From the IMG/VR virus record IMGVR_UViG_3300020202_000002, positions 24,747 through 88,746 of that record: a stretch of 64,000 nt of DNA; one strand, given 5' to 3'. The DNA is from a virus. This document shows, piece by piece, positions 8,763 to 17,502 of this stretch (its first letter is position 1; each line of letters opens with the position of its first letter). The position numbers and the translations under genes were made by a program. Below the pieces are notes generated by a model, which saw only the letters and a program-made list of their open reading frames with translations, was not told the origin of the DNA and searched no databases.

Positions 8763-9556
8763 TGGTGCGGGTACTCACGAGAGCGGACATCGGCAAGCTG
8801 GGGCGCTTTGTGCGCGACCAGCGAACCAGCCGCCCGCGCATGCGCCCGCGTCATCCCGAAGTGCTCGGCTCGTCGCCCGACCGCTACATTGTCGGCACCG
8901 GGGAAGGTATCACGAGCTGTCGCGGTACGGCGGATTGCCAGGTGTACCGGCTCAACGATGGGACGCTGGAGGCTGTTGACGGGCTGACGGTGCTCGTCAC
9001 GAACCCGGACGGAACGGATATTCCGGCGAGCAGCTACGCCTTGGCCGTGCGTGACAAGTTCGGGCAGTGGGTGACGAAGAAGGTGTTCGAGTGCCCGCAG
9101 TGGTATTGCGTGGAGGCACCGGAAAGTACAGGGACAGGTACGGACATCGACTGTGGCAGTCCGACTTGTTGGGTGTTCGTGCTCAGTAGCGACCTTCACA
9201 ACGGCGAGTCGTTTCCCGGCGATTTCCAGTGCGGCAGCGATCCGAATATACCTGGTATCCTCAAGTTCGTCAGCACATGTCGCTGGGGCGGTGGTGGCGT
9301 CTGCCTTCCCTGCAACCAGGTTGGCGGCAGCAATGCGAACCTCCAATACAACTTTGCGGAACTGGTTTGGGAGTTCCAAATCGACACGCTGGTGTACAGG
9401 TTCAGCGGAGAACTGTCGCGATCCACGCAAAACGTATTCACGCTATACTCGACGGGCGTCCCATATAACACGAATCCTGGCGCTTTGGTTCCTAATTTCG
9501 TAACGGTTTATGACGGCGACACCTACCTTGGCAGCAACTGGTGTTCATCTTGTTAG
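8762..9556 (+). CDS. appendage protein with module A (CQVYRL...VDGL)
   Basis: 264 residues using the ATG that overlaps the previous stop. Residues about 57-100 carry the segment DCQVYRLNDGTLEAVDGL followed by a RDKFGQWV strand, which is repeated almost exactly in the next gene. A short TGTGTD linker separates this from a Cys-rich C-terminal domain (eleven cysteines, ending WCSSC) that may be disulfide- or metal-stabilised. Likely a tail fibre or receptor-binding accessory. No enzyme motif is visible. Confidence 0.55.
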   Translation: MVRVLTRADIGKLGRFVRDQRTSRPRMRPRHPEVLGSSPDRYIVGTGEGITSCRGTADCQVYRLNDGTLEAVDGLTVLVTNPDGTDIPASSYALAVRDKFGQWVTKKVFECPQWYCVEAPESTGTGTDIDCGSPTCWVFVLSSDLHNGESFPGDFQCGSDPNIPGILKFVSTCRWGGGGVCLPCNQVGGSNANLQYNFAELVWEFQIDTLVYRFSGELSRSTQNVFTLYSTGVPYNTNPGALVPNFVTVYDGDTYLGSNWCSSC

Positions 9557-9565
9557 TGGAACACG

Positions 9566-10075
9566 ATGGCCAAAAAGATTCCCGTCCTTACTGACGACGC
9601 CGCGGCAAAACTGCAGGACGCCTACGACCAGTGGGCCAAGTCGCCACCACCGAACATCAACCGCCGAGATCCGGGTTGGGATGATCAGGACCTCCAGGCA
9701 CCCGAAGAATATCTGGCCATCACGCAGACGGCGCTCGTCGCCGCGGAAGACTGCGATACCGGGTTCGACAGTGCCGAATGCCAAGTTTACCGGCTGGTGG
9801 ACGGCGATCTGGAAGCCGTCGACGGCTTGGAGATTACCGCATGGAACCTGCTCTCGGAGGCAATCGCGTCTGGTACGCTCGTGCTCATCAGCCGCGACAA
9901 GTTCGGCTCCTGGGTCATCTCCGCAGTGTATGGCGAATGCGACACCGGAGCTGGCACTGCTACGGCTACCGCCACCAGCACCGATGACGGCTTGGACGCC
10001 GAAGGCGCGTGGTGGGCCGCGACACCTCCGAGCGGCGGTCAGTCTGGTGGGGCGTGGTGGGCGGGGACACCGTGA
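9566..10075 (+). CDS. appendage protein with modules A and C
   Basis: 169 residues. Module A appears as ECQVYRLVDGDLEAVDGL plus SRDKFGSWV, paralogous to the preceding gene. The C-terminal 45 residues are low-complexity: alternating Ala-Thr, then TSTDDGLDAEG, then tryptophan pairs in WWAATPPSGGQ and GGAWWAG (module C). Module C is repeated at the end of the next small protein. It is probably a component of a multi-protein tail appendage built by segment duplication. Confidence 0.55.
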   Translation: MAKKIPVLTDDAAAKLQDAYDQWAKSPPPNINRRDPGWDDQDLQAPEEYLAITQTALVAAEDCDTGFDSAECQVYRLVDGDLEAVDGLEITAWNLLSEAIASGTLVLISRDKFGSWVISAVYGECDTGAGTATATATSTDDGLDAEGAWWAATPPSGGQSGGAWWAGTP

Positions 10076-10299
10076 TGGAGTGTCGACGGCTGACGATAGC
10101 GGAGAAGAATGCGCTGGTTGCCGATGGGTACACCGTGCTGGGTGGCCCCTACGACTCGGAAGACCTTTGCACGGCAGCATGTGCAGCAGGCACGGCGACC
10201 TCGACGGACGATGGCCTAGACGCCGAAGGGTCCTGGTGGGCTGCAACGCCGCCATCGGGTGGACAAACGGGCGGCGCGTGGTGGGCAGGAGAGGATTGA
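10075..10299 (+). CDS. small appendage protein with modules B and C
   Basis: 74 residues; ATG at 10075 overlaps the preceding stop. The N-terminal half (MECRRLTIAEKNALVADGYT then GPYDSEDLC) matches the start of the next large protein (GPYESEDAC), here called module B. The C-terminal half is module C, a near copy of the end of the preceding protein. The gene therefore looks like a hybrid of its two neighbours. Confidence 0.55.
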   Translation: MECRRLTIAEKNALVADGYTVLGGPYDSEDLCTAACAAGTATSTDDGLDAEGSWWAATPPSGGQTGGAWWAGED

Positions 10300-10300
10300 T

Positions 10301-12112
10301 ATGGCAGAGTGCCTATTTCTGACGGATCAAGCGAAGGCCGATCTGGAATCTCTGGGCTGGACCTTCGTGGGACCTTACGAATCCGAAGACGCCTGCGTGA
10401 GCCAGAACCAGGAAACCGGCACTGGCACGTCCACTGGCACAGGGCACGTGTACGTCGACCTCACCTGTCCGGGCGAGCAACTGACCGGCGACCAGGAGGT
10501 AACGTTCGCCATCGGCGTCAGTGCCCCACACGTCACGACCCTGGAGGTGGATCTCGTCAGTACCGGCTGCTTCAGCATCACCTTCGCGACCACGACTGGG
10601 ATCTCGTGGAGCGTCGGCGCGAACGGCGGGACGATCCAGTCCTTTCAGGGCAGCGTGTCGGCTGTCGCGAATGCGCTTGCGAGTATCACGGTGGTGACGA
10701 CCACGCCATCGGCTACCGTCGACTTCACGGTCGCCGACATCGAGAACAGCAGCTACGCCTTCGACGAATGCAACGTCGTCATCACGGCGACCGACACGGG
10801 GACGGGAACTGGCACTGGCACTAGTACTGGTAGCCCGTCGTCGGGATGCGGATCGCCAACGGAGCTACCGGCACCACCATTCAGCTACGAAGACAATAAC
10901 ATCGACGCGCAGAAGTGGTACCACGTCGAATTGGACCCTGGTACGACGTATGCGCTTTCGCTCATTGCAATAGCAGGTCACGACACCGTACGGCTGGAAC
11001 TGTACACCGGCTGTGACGGCCACGGACGAGGAACAGGGTTTTTTGGCGCTGTAGACACTGAATTCTCTGGACCCAACGAGTTCAGCTGCGGGGAGATAAC
11101 TGGTATCTCCGACCTATGGATGCTGGCGGTCACTGTTGGAGCTACGTATCGCATCGACATGGATCCTGGCACTTGCGGCAGCCAGACGGGGACAGGAACT
11201 GGCACGCTCACTGGTTGTGAAGAAGCGACCTCACTCACTCTCGGTGCTATCCAAGCTGGCAGCATCACTGGCACGTCGGAGCGTGACTGGTACGTCATGA
11301 CAGGCCTGGACCCTGATACGCAGTACAGCATCAACCTGTGGACACAGGGCACACCAGCTGGCGTTCTGACAGGGGCGCTGTACACGACATGCGAGCGCAC
11401 CGGCGAAGGCTCAGGCGTGGGTGGGGTTCCCCAAATTCTGACGGCCGACAGCAGCGACTACGGCCAATGCTCGAACATCGTCGTGGGCGTGACGACGCTG
11501 TACATCGAGGTGCAGTACAACAACGCCGGCTCTGCGGATTACGAGCTGGCGGTTTACGAGGGGCTTTGCACGGATACCGGGACGGGAACAGGAACGGGGA
11601 GTGATGGGGGTGGCGCTGAGAGCCCACAGGGTCCACTGTTCCCAGGTACTGGCGCTAGCGATGCGTCGGTCGGCGTCACTGCGTGGACCAATCCTGGGAA
11701 TATATCCGCTGATGATGGAGTGTACGCGACGTGTACGTCCAATTCGCCGCAATACCTCAAAGCTACCAACTTCGGCTTCTCCATTCCCGATGGCGCGACA
11801 ATCGACGGTATCGAGGTCAAGATTCAGCTGTTCAGGACCGGACCGCGCGTGCACACCGTGAGCAACGTTCGCATGGTTAAGGCGGACGGATCGATATCGA
11901 CGACCAATCGCGCCTCCGACAACACGGTGATCAACACCACAGAAACTGAGAACACGTACGGCGGCGACTCGATCCTGTGGGGGGAGACATGGACGGCGGC
12001 GGACATCAACGACGCTGACTTCGGAGTCGTTTTCAACTCCGCGCCCGGTGGAGGCAAGGGCATTCCCACGATCAGCGTGGATTGCATCACTGTGAAAGTT
12101 TGGTTCCATTGA
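10301..12112 (+). CDS. large multidomain tail appendage/fibre protein
   Basis: 603 residues; ATG at 10301 chosen because it follows the previous stop and aligns with module B of the small upstream protein. Module B (residues 1-35) is followed by at least three beta-sandwich-like domains separated by Gly-Thr-rich linkers (TGTGTSTGTG, TGTGTGTGTSTG, TGTGTGTLTG, TGTGTGTGSDGGG). Two middle domains share a W-Y-x-M/V...D-P-x-T-x-Y-x-L/I pattern typical of secreted prepeptidase-like adhesion domains. The C-terminal domain is again beta. Likely a host-contacting fibre; the linkers could be glycosylated (inference). Confidence 0.65.
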   Translation: MAECLFLTDQAKADLESLGWTFVGPYESEDACVSQNQETGTGTSTGTGHVYVDLTCPGEQLTGDQEVTFAIGVSAPHVTTLEVDLVSTGCFSITFATTTGISWSVGANGGTIQSFQGSVSAVANALASITVVTTTPSATVDFTVADIENSSYAFDECNVVITATDTGTGTGTGTSTGSPSSGCGSPTELPAPPFSYEDNNIDAQKWYHVELDPGTTYALSLIAIAGHDTVRLELYTGCDGHGRGTGFFGAVDTEFSGPNEFSCGEITGISDLWMLAVTVGATYRIDMDPGTCGSQTGTGTGTLTGCEEATSLTLGAIQAGSITGTSERDWYVMTGLDPDTQYSINLWTQGTPAGVLTGALYTTCERTGEGSGVGGVPQILTADSSDYGQCSNIVVGVTTLYIEVQYNNAGSADYELAVYEGLCTDTGTGTGTGSDGGGAESPQGPLFPGTGASDASVGVTAWTNPGNISADDGVYATCTSNSPQYLKATNFGFSIPDGATIDGIEVKIQLFRTGPRVHTVSNVRMVKADGSISTTNRASDNTVINTTETENTYGGDSILWGETWTAADINDADFGVVFNSAPGGGKGIPTISVDCITVKVWFH

Positions 12113-12113
12113 G

Positions 12114-12749
12114 ATGGGAGTCGTCGTACCAGTCGTAGGACCGATGAGGAGCGGCACAAGCCTCGTCAGCAGCATCGTCCATGTTCTCGGCGTCTGCATG
12201 GGCGAGCGGTGGATAACCGAAGACCCAGAGTGGTGCAGGGACGGCTTCTGGTGCGATGACGAGTTCCACGAGCTATTTGTCGAGGTGCTCGGAGGATATC
12301 CCGGCCACTTCACCGTCGACACGTTCAACCGCGATGCGCTACCCAAGTTGAAGGACCAGGTAGCCAAGAGGGAGGGGACCTACGTTCGCTGGGGCGTCAA
12401 GAGTCACCTGCTGTCCTTCGTCTGGCCTCACTGGTGGCCGCTGTGCTCGCACGAGATTCGAGCTATCTTCCCGTGCAGACCGCCCGCCGAGTCGATTGCG
12501 TCACTGGCGGCTAGAACCGGACACACCGAAGAATGGGCTGCGGACTACCTGCAACCCTTCTTCGCGTCAGTGGCAGAAGCCAAGAGATTCCACGGGGAAA
12601 AGCTGTTCGTCGACTACGACACGCTCTTGGCTGACCCGGTAGCCGAGGTGGGCCGCATAGCGGAGTTCCTTGGCGTCAGCGTGACGCAGTACGCCATCGC
12701 CAGAGTCAAGCCGGAGTTGAGGCGATTCAATCAGCGCCTTCACATTTGA
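12114..12749 (+). CDS. sulfotransferase family protein
   Basis: 211 residues. The N-terminus carries a PAPS-binding P-loop (GPMRSGTSLVSS), the middle has RAIFPCRPPAESIASL, which fits the 3'-phosphate-binding R...S region, and the C-terminus has VDYDTLLADPVAEVGRIAEF, the usual end of the sulfotransferase domain. It would transfer sulfate from PAPS to a glycan or protein hydroxyl in the cytoplasm. It starts two bases after the fibre gene and opens the sugar cassette, suggesting sulfation of a virion or cell-surface glycan. Confidence 0.75.
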   Translation: MGVVVPVVGPMRSGTSLVSSIVHVLGVCMGERWITEDPEWCRDGFWCDDEFHELFVEVLGGYPGHFTVDTFNRDALPKLKDQVAKREGTYVRWGVKSHLLSFVWPHWWPLCSHEIRAIFPCRPPAESIASLAARTGHTEEWAADYLQPFFASVAEAKRFHGEKLFVDYDTLLADPVAEVGRIAEFLGVSVTQYAIARVKPELRRFNQRLHI

Positions 12750-12918
12750 CGACGATCGTGCTGCCGCCGGACGCGCGAGACACCTCGAAACCGTCGACGA
12801 TCACGACAACGTCCTTCTTGCGCGATCCGGACGCCTCCGCGATCACCATAAACGTGAAGCACGCGAAAGCGAGCAAAAGAGAGATCCACCAGGATTCGGC
12901 TTTCAGATAGGTGAGCAT
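12727..12918 (-). CDS. small single-pass membrane protein
   Basis: 63 residues on the minus strand. ATG at 12918 is chosen over an upstream ATG because GGAGG sits six bases before it. A hydrophobic segment (WWISLLLAFACFTFMVIAEA) is followed by a charged, beta-like tail. It overlaps the end of the sulfotransferase tail-to-tail by 23 bases. It is one of very few minus-strand genes in the left half. Function unknown. Confidence 0.5.
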   Translation of the reverse strand: MLTYLKAESWWISLLLAFACFTFMVIAEASGSRKKDVVVIVDGFEVSRASGGSTIVVKCEGAD

Positions 12919-13062
12919 AGATCCTCCAAGTCGGGCAAGTGTGTTCGGCATGGTGACTTCCTAAGTGAATCATTCGAACGTTTCAGACCGGCATTTGCCC
13001 GATGTGGGTTTTCTTGCGGCGCACCGAATCGCGGTCTGTGGCAGAGGCCGAGCGGCGAAAGA

Positions 13063-13395
13063 TTGATTGCATGCCTAGCAGCCGCTAGCCATAATTGGCT
13101 CATGGAATCATGGCTCGCAAATCCAGAGTGCGAATGGTATCCGCAGAAGTGGATCGGATGCCTTCGCTGTGAATGCCGCTACCCCGAGGATCTCGTTGTC
13201 TCCGAGTTGTGTGCGGTGTGCCGATATATTGCCTTGAAACACTCTGGATATCGATTTGGGGCCAATGACAACCGTCTACTTGCCGAGGCTGCGGACATGA
13301 TGCGTCACTATCGCGACAACTCTCCTAACAACAAAGCCGTTCGACTCGCCGAAATACTCGCCGACATGGAGGAAGCCTTCCGCGTAATCAACTGA
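13063..13395 (+). CDS. Cys-rich small protein
   Basis: Up to 110 residues; a second in-frame ATG at 13102 is possible and neither has a strong ribosome site. A cluster CLRCECRYPEDLVVSELCAVC gives two C-x2-C pairs consistent with zinc binding, followed by a helical tail. Base composition here is more A+T-rich than in the neighbours, suggesting separate acquisition. No family recognised. Confidence 0.45.
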   Translation: MIACLAAASHNWLMESWLANPECEWYPQKWIGCLRCECRYPEDLVVSELCAVCRYIALKHSGYRFGANDNRLLAEAADMMRHYRDNSPNNKAVRLAEILADMEEAFRVIN

Positions 13396-13498
13396 TGTGC
13401 GTTTGTGTCGTTTGGTGTGGTGGCCATCGCATTTCGACAAATTCGAAAAATCGTCCCTGACGCCAGCTGCACGCGCCCGATAGGATAGAGTCAGCGTC

Positions 13499-13515
13499 GC
13501 AGAATGGATTTCTGC
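13499..13515 (+). promoter_or_regulatory. start-proximal hairpin before glycosyltransferase
   Basis: GCAGAA and TTCTGC form a perfect 6-bp stem with a 5-base loop ending two bases before the ATG at 13518. No Shine-Dalgarno sequence is seen elsewhere, so initiation may be affected by this hairpin. Confidence 0.35.
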
Positions 13516-13517
13516 AA

Positions 13518-14288
13518 ATGAAGTGGTCCTACGGCATCACCACCGTCCCGACACGACGGCTGGACCTCTTGCCGCGCACGCTCGCCTCTCTCGCCGCCGC
13601 AGGGTTCGATAGACCACGCCTCTTCGTCGATGGTGGACTTCCCGGAAGCCAGCTCTACCGCGATCTCGGATTGCCGACCACCATCCGGGACCGCATCTCA
13701 CGTGAAGTCAACGACCGCCCAAACACCACGGCCTATGGTCATCCGTTCGGCAACTGGATGCTGGGGCTGCTCGAACTGTACGTCCGCGAGCCGCACGCCG
13801 ATCGCTACGCGATGTTCCAGGACGATATTGTCGCCTGCCGCAATCTGCGGTCATTCCTTGAGGCGTCCCCGTATCCGGACCGCGCCTATCTGAACCTGTA
13901 CACGGTCCACTTTAACTACCGATTTTGCCCCAAGGATTCCCAGAAGTTGCCCCAGCGCGGCTGGTTCGTCACCTCGCAGCGCGGCCTGGGGGCAGTGGCA
14001 ACCGTGTTCAGCCGAGATGCGTTGCTGGCGCTCTTCTCGAACGACCACATGGTCCGCCGGCCGATCGACAAGGGCCGCGGGCACAAGGCGGTCGACGGGG
14101 GAATCGTCGAGTCGATGAAGAAGGCGGGCTGGCGCGAATACTGCCATCACCCAAGCCTCGTGCAGCACATCGGCGACAAGAGCGCCATCGGCAACAACCT
14201 GAAGAACGACGACCCGGACAAGCACCACGCGACCTCGCCGACGTTTCCTGGCGAGAGCCACGATGCCCTGGAATTCCTCAGGGGGTGA
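13518..14288 (+). CDS. glycosyltransferase (GT-A-like), copy 1
   Basis: 256 residues. The start KWSYGITTVPTRRLDLLPRT then LASLAAAGF...LFVDGG is a GT-A-type nucleotide-sugar binding N-terminus, and RYAMFQDDIVACR supplies a D-D metal-binding motif. The C-terminal part ends HPSLVQHIGDKSAIGNN, a sequence shared with the second copy at 14549. It probably transfers a hexose onto a growing glycan or a protein. Donor and acceptor are not predictable. Confidence 0.7.
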   Translation: MKWSYGITTVPTRRLDLLPRTLASLAAAGFDRPRLFVDGGLPGSQLYRDLGLPTTIRDRISREVNDRPNTTAYGHPFGNWMLGLLELYVREPHADRYAMFQDDIVACRNLRSFLEASPYPDRAYLNLYTVHFNYRFCPKDSQKLPQRGWFVTSQRGLGAVATVFSRDALLALFSNDHMVRRPIDKGRGHKAVDGGIVESMKKAGWREYCHHPSLVQHIGDKSAIGNNLKNDDPDKHHATSPTFPGESHDALEFLRG

Positions 14289-14291
14289 GCC

Positions 14292-14552
14292 ATGGCGTGG
14301 AAGTGGGGCGACAAACTGAAGTCGGCATTCGAGCTGGTGGGCATCACCGAGGATCGCGCCGCGAAGTTTCTGGGCGAGCATTGCAACTGCCCGAAGCGCC
14401 GAGAGGCTCTGAACGCCTTCAGCGACTGGGCCGAACGACTGGCAAGCCGCCTGATGGGCGCGAAAGAGGAGCACGAAAAGGAAATCGTCAAGGATCAGGG
14501 CTTGCAGGAGCTGGAAGTCCTGATGGACCGACCACCGAGGAGCAACAAATGA
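14292..14552 (+). CDS. small phage protein between glycosyltransferases
   Basis: 86 residues with a GITEDRAAKFLGEHCNCPKR core: a helix, then C-x-C before a basic segment. Helical and charged elsewhere. Similar short proteins with a G-I-T-x-x-R...C-x-C pattern are common hypotheticals in phages. The stop overlaps the next start by four bases. No catalytic function is evident. Confidence 0.55.
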   Translation: MAWKWGDKLKSAFELVGITEDRAAKFLGEHCNCPKRREALNAFSDWAERLASRLMGAKEEHEKEIVKDQGLQELEVLMDRPPRSNK

Positions 14553-15235
14553 AGTGGGCCTACGGTGTGACCACTGTGCCCGAGCGTCGCAAGGATCTTC
14601 TGCCGCGAACGCTGGCCAGCCTTGAGAAAGCAGGATTTCCGGCCCCGCGGTTGTTTGTTGACGGGGCCACGTCTGGCGTCGAGTGGTCCGGACTGTTCGG
14701 TCTGGAAATCACGTTTCGCCACCCGAGGATGCACGCCTTCGGCAACTGGTTGCTCAGCCTACAGGAGCTTCTCATCCGCGAGCCGGCAGCAGATCGCTAC
14801 GCCATGTTCCAGGACGATCTTGAGGCGTGCCGGGGGCTGAGGAGTTATCTGGAAAAGACCAGCATGGAAGGGCCGGTGTACCTGAACTGCTTCACGACGG
14901 CAGCAAGCGCCAACGGCGACGGCTGGCATCCATCCAAGCGTCCGGGAACCGGAGCTGTCGCCCTGGTGTTCAATCGTGAGACGGTAACGACTCTCCTTCA
15001 GCAGTCCTGGCTGCACGGTCAGCCGCTCGATGGCATCCGCCGCAAGGCTTACATCGACGACTGCGTGAGGCGCTGCCTGCAACCGCTGTTCTACGTCGAA
15101 ATGGTGCACGGCCCGAGCCTGGTGCAGCACACCGGTGCTTTGTGCTCCACAGTCGGCAGCAGTATGCAGCTGGTAGCGGATGGATGGAGCGAGAACGTGT
15201 TGGACGGCGCTGGCGCTTTGGTAGGACAAACATAG
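14549..15235 (+). CDS. glycosyltransferase (GT-A-like), copy 2
   Basis: 228 residues. Paralogue of the gene at 13518: the N-terminus KWAYGVTTVPERRKDLLPRT, the metal motif RYAMFQDDLEACRGLRSYLE and the C-terminal HGPSLVQHTGALCSTVGSS align with it. It lacks about 25 residues present in copy 1. The duplication around a small intervening gene suggests two linkages of the same type or divergent specificities. Confidence 0.7.
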   Translation: MKWAYGVTTVPERRKDLLPRTLASLEKAGFPAPRLFVDGATSGVEWSGLFGLEITFRHPRMHAFGNWLLSLQELLIREPAADRYAMFQDDLEACRGLRSYLEKTSMEGPVYLNCFTTAASANGDGWHPSKRPGTGAVALVFNRETVTTLLQQSWLHGQPLDGIRRKAYIDDCVRRCLQPLFYVEMVHGPSLVQHTGALCSTVGSSMQLVADGWSENVLDGAGALVGQT

Positions 15236-15260
15236 GGGGCCGGAACGCAAGGAGTCGCGG

Positions 15261-16058
15261 ATGAGGCTTGGGGTTGTTGGTGGGGGCGTAGTCGGCCACG
15301 CTATGGCGCGGGCGTTCATGGAGCATTCCGAAGGTGGCACTCGTGTCTACGACGTGGTGCCGGAGCGATGCACGCACTCACTTGAAGATGTTCTTTCCTG
15401 CGACCTGATCTTCGTCTGTCTGCCGACACCGGCGAATGAAGACGGGTCGTGCAAGACTTCGTTTGTCGAACAATTCTTTCGGGACGTTGGCACGTCCGCT
15501 TTCGCCGATCGCAACTTTGTGCTGCGGTCCACGGTGCCGGTCGGCACAACCAAGAAGCTGGGCGAACGCTACGGCGTCAAGAATCTGGTGCACTCGCCTG
15601 AGTTTCTGACGGCGCGATGTTCGGTGGCCGATGCGCAGGTACCGGCGCGGAACATCGTGGGCATACCGCACCCCAGCGCGGCAACCAGCCTTCTCGCAGA
15701 GTTGTACAAGCGGCGCTTCCCAGGCATTCCCGTCCACATCACGACGAGCGACGAGAGCGAGGCCGTGAAGCTCATGCAAAACAGCTTTTTCCTTACGAAA
15801 ATCGCCATTTTCAACGAGTTCTACCAGTTTGCCCAGGCGCGAGGGATGAACTGGTCTCGCGTACTGGCTGGGCTACTCAGCGACGGGCGGATTGCGCACG
15901 CCCACACTCAGGTTCCTGGTGTGGACGGCTTATTTGGCGCGGGCGGAGCCTGTTTGCCAAAGGACATCGCGAACCTCGTGCACTGCATGGGTGACGAAGC
16001 TGTCGTCATCCGCGCGGCGATGGAGAGGAATAAGCGGGACAGGGAGAGGGTGGCATGA
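15261..16058 (+). CDS. UDP-glucose/GDP-mannose dehydrogenase-like protein, short
   Basis: 265 residues. A Rossmann start (GVVGGGVVGHAMA), CDLIFVCLPTPANEDGS, then FVLRSTVPVGTT and the catalytic cysteine motif GAGGACLPKDI identify the nucleotide-sugar dehydrogenase family, which oxidises a sugar C6 alcohol to a uronate using NAD. Family members usually have about 390-450 residues. This one ends soon after the catalytic cysteine and lacks the C-terminal UDP-binding domain, so it is either a compact form or has altered activity. Confidence 0.75.
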   Translation: MRLGVVGGGVVGHAMARAFMEHSEGGTRVYDVVPERCTHSLEDVLSCDLIFVCLPTPANEDGSCKTSFVEQFFRDVGTSAFADRNFVLRSTVPVGTTKKLGERYGVKNLVHSPEFLTARCSVADAQVPARNIVGIPHPSAATSLLAELYKRRFPGIPVHITTSDESEAVKLMQNSFFLTKIAIFNEFYQFAQARGMNWSRVLAGLLSDGRIAHAHTQVPGVDGLFGAGGACLPKDIANLVHCMGDEAVVIRAAMERNKRDRERVA

Positions 16059-16234
16059 CGCTTGAAAATCGCATCGACGACATCCCATACGGTGGTGGCT
16101 GGTGGAAGTCGGCAGGTCGTGACATGTTCCTTGAACTTGCTCGCGAGATGATGCGCAAAGGTCTGACAGAGGAGGATGCCATTGGCATCCTCACATCGGC
16201 TTACTGCACAGTGGCAGCGGAGTTTGGCAATTGA
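16055..16234 (+). CDS. 59-residue helical protein
   Basis: Short frame with ATG overlapping the dehydrogenase stop and TGA overlapping the TTG start of the next gene (ATTGA). The product contains a Gly-Gly-Gly-Trp-Trp segment and a MMRKGLTEEDAIGILTSAYC helix. The coupling on both sides is the main support. No family recognised. Confidence 0.5.
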   Translation: MTLENRIDDIPYGGGWWKSAGRDMFLELAREMMRKGLTEEDAIGILTSAYCTVAAEFGN

Positions 16235-17502
16235 ACATCATCACCCACACAACCTGCCGCTGCTGCGGCTCCGAGAACATGACGCCCCTGTTTTCGCTGG
16301 GCGAGCATTTCGTGTCGGATTTCGTGGACCGCGAGCACATCTACGACGGTACCGAGTGCCCGATCGATCTGGAACAATGCCGCGATTGCACGCTGGTGCA
16401 GATGAAGCACACCGCGCCCCAGGAGTTGCTCTACAGCGGCCACTACTGGTACGTGTCGGGCCGGACGCAAACCATGCGAGATGCCCTGCGCGACGTTGCC
16501 GCAGCAGCCGAGCGCGTGGCCAACCTCAAGGCTGGTGACGTGGTGCTCGACATCGGCTCCAACGACGGAACGTTTCTGCGATCCTACGAAGTTTCCGGAC
16601 TGATCAAGGTAGGCGTTGAACCGGCCAAGAACCTCGCTGAAGAAGGGGCGAAGGGCGTCGGCTACTTCTTCCAGGAGTTCTGGCCTCTGTCCGAGAGGAC
16701 GCTGGAGAACATGCGTCTGGGCGGCGTCGATCTCTCCGGGGAGCGGAAGGCCAAGGTCATCACGGCGCTGGGGATGCTTTACGATGCCGAGGACCCGAAT
16801 GCCTTCGTCGCTGGTGTTGCCAGGTGCCTAGCGAAAGACGGGGTCTTCATCGCGCAACTGATGTGCGCCAAGAACATGCTGGCCGTGGCTGACGTTGGCA
16901 ACCTGTGCCACGAGCACCTGCTTTTCTTTTCATTGAGATCCCTCGAATCTCTCTTCGCCAAGCACGGGCTGGAAATCTTCGACATCGAGACGAATGCGGT
17001 CAACGGCGAAAGCTACCGTCTGTACGTTCGGCACAAGGATTCATGGATCGGCGCATCGCCAGAAGCGTCCAACAGGTGGATAGACGCTTTCAACGCCGAG
17101 GCCAGCATTGGACTGAACGGTCCGGACGCGATGATGTTCTTCTACCGGCGCGCGTGCGAGAACCGACAAGCCGTCGTGGACTGCGTGCGCTCGGCTGTAG
17201 CGGACGGAAAGACCGTGGCAGTGCTTGGCGCGAGCACCAAAGGTAACACTTTGTTGCAGTGGTGGAGCTTCGATTCGTCCGTCATCTCGTTCGCAGCGGA
17301 GCGCTCGCCGGAGAAGCACGGCAAGTTCACGATCGGCACAGGCATCCCCATCGTCAGCGAAGAGGAGTTTCGGCGACGGCAGCCGGATTTCGCTTTGATA
17401 CTCCCATACGCTTTTGAGGCAGAGATTCGCGAGCGCGAGCGCGAATGGCACGAGCGGGGAGGCAGGTTTATCTTACCCCTACCAGAAGTGAGGATCACAT
17501 GA
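16231..17502 (+). CDS. sugar C-methyltransferase
   Basis: 423 residues from a TTG. The N-terminal zinc domain is visible (CRCCGS ... CRDCTLVQ), then the SAM-binding motif VVLDIGSNDGTFLRSY, a NLCHEHLLFFSLRSLESL catalytic region and a C-terminal Rossmann part (VAVLGASTKGNTLLQW). This three-part layout is that of NDP-4-keto-sugar C-methyltransferases (NovU/TylC3 type). Together with the GDP-mannose dehydratase downstream it could make a branched deoxysugar (inference). Confidence 0.8.
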   Translation: MNIITHTTCRCCGSENMTPLFSLGEHFVSDFVDREHIYDGTECPIDLEQCRDCTLVQMKHTAPQELLYSGHYWYVSGRTQTMRDALRDVAAAAERVANLKAGDVVLDIGSNDGTFLRSYEVSGLIKVGVEPAKNLAEEGAKGVGYFFQEFWPLSERTLENMRLGGVDLSGERKAKVITALGMLYDAEDPNAFVAGVARCLAKDGVFIAQLMCAKNMLAVADVGNLCHEHLLFFSLRSLESLFAKHGLEIFDIETNAVNGESYRLYVRHKDSWIGASPEASNRWIDAFNAEASIGLNGPDAMMFFYRRACENRQAVVDCVRSAVADGKTVAVLGASTKGNTLLQWWSFDSSVISFAAERSPEKHGKFTIGTGIPIVSEEEFRRRQPDFALILPYAFEAEIREREREWHERGGRFILPLPEVRIT

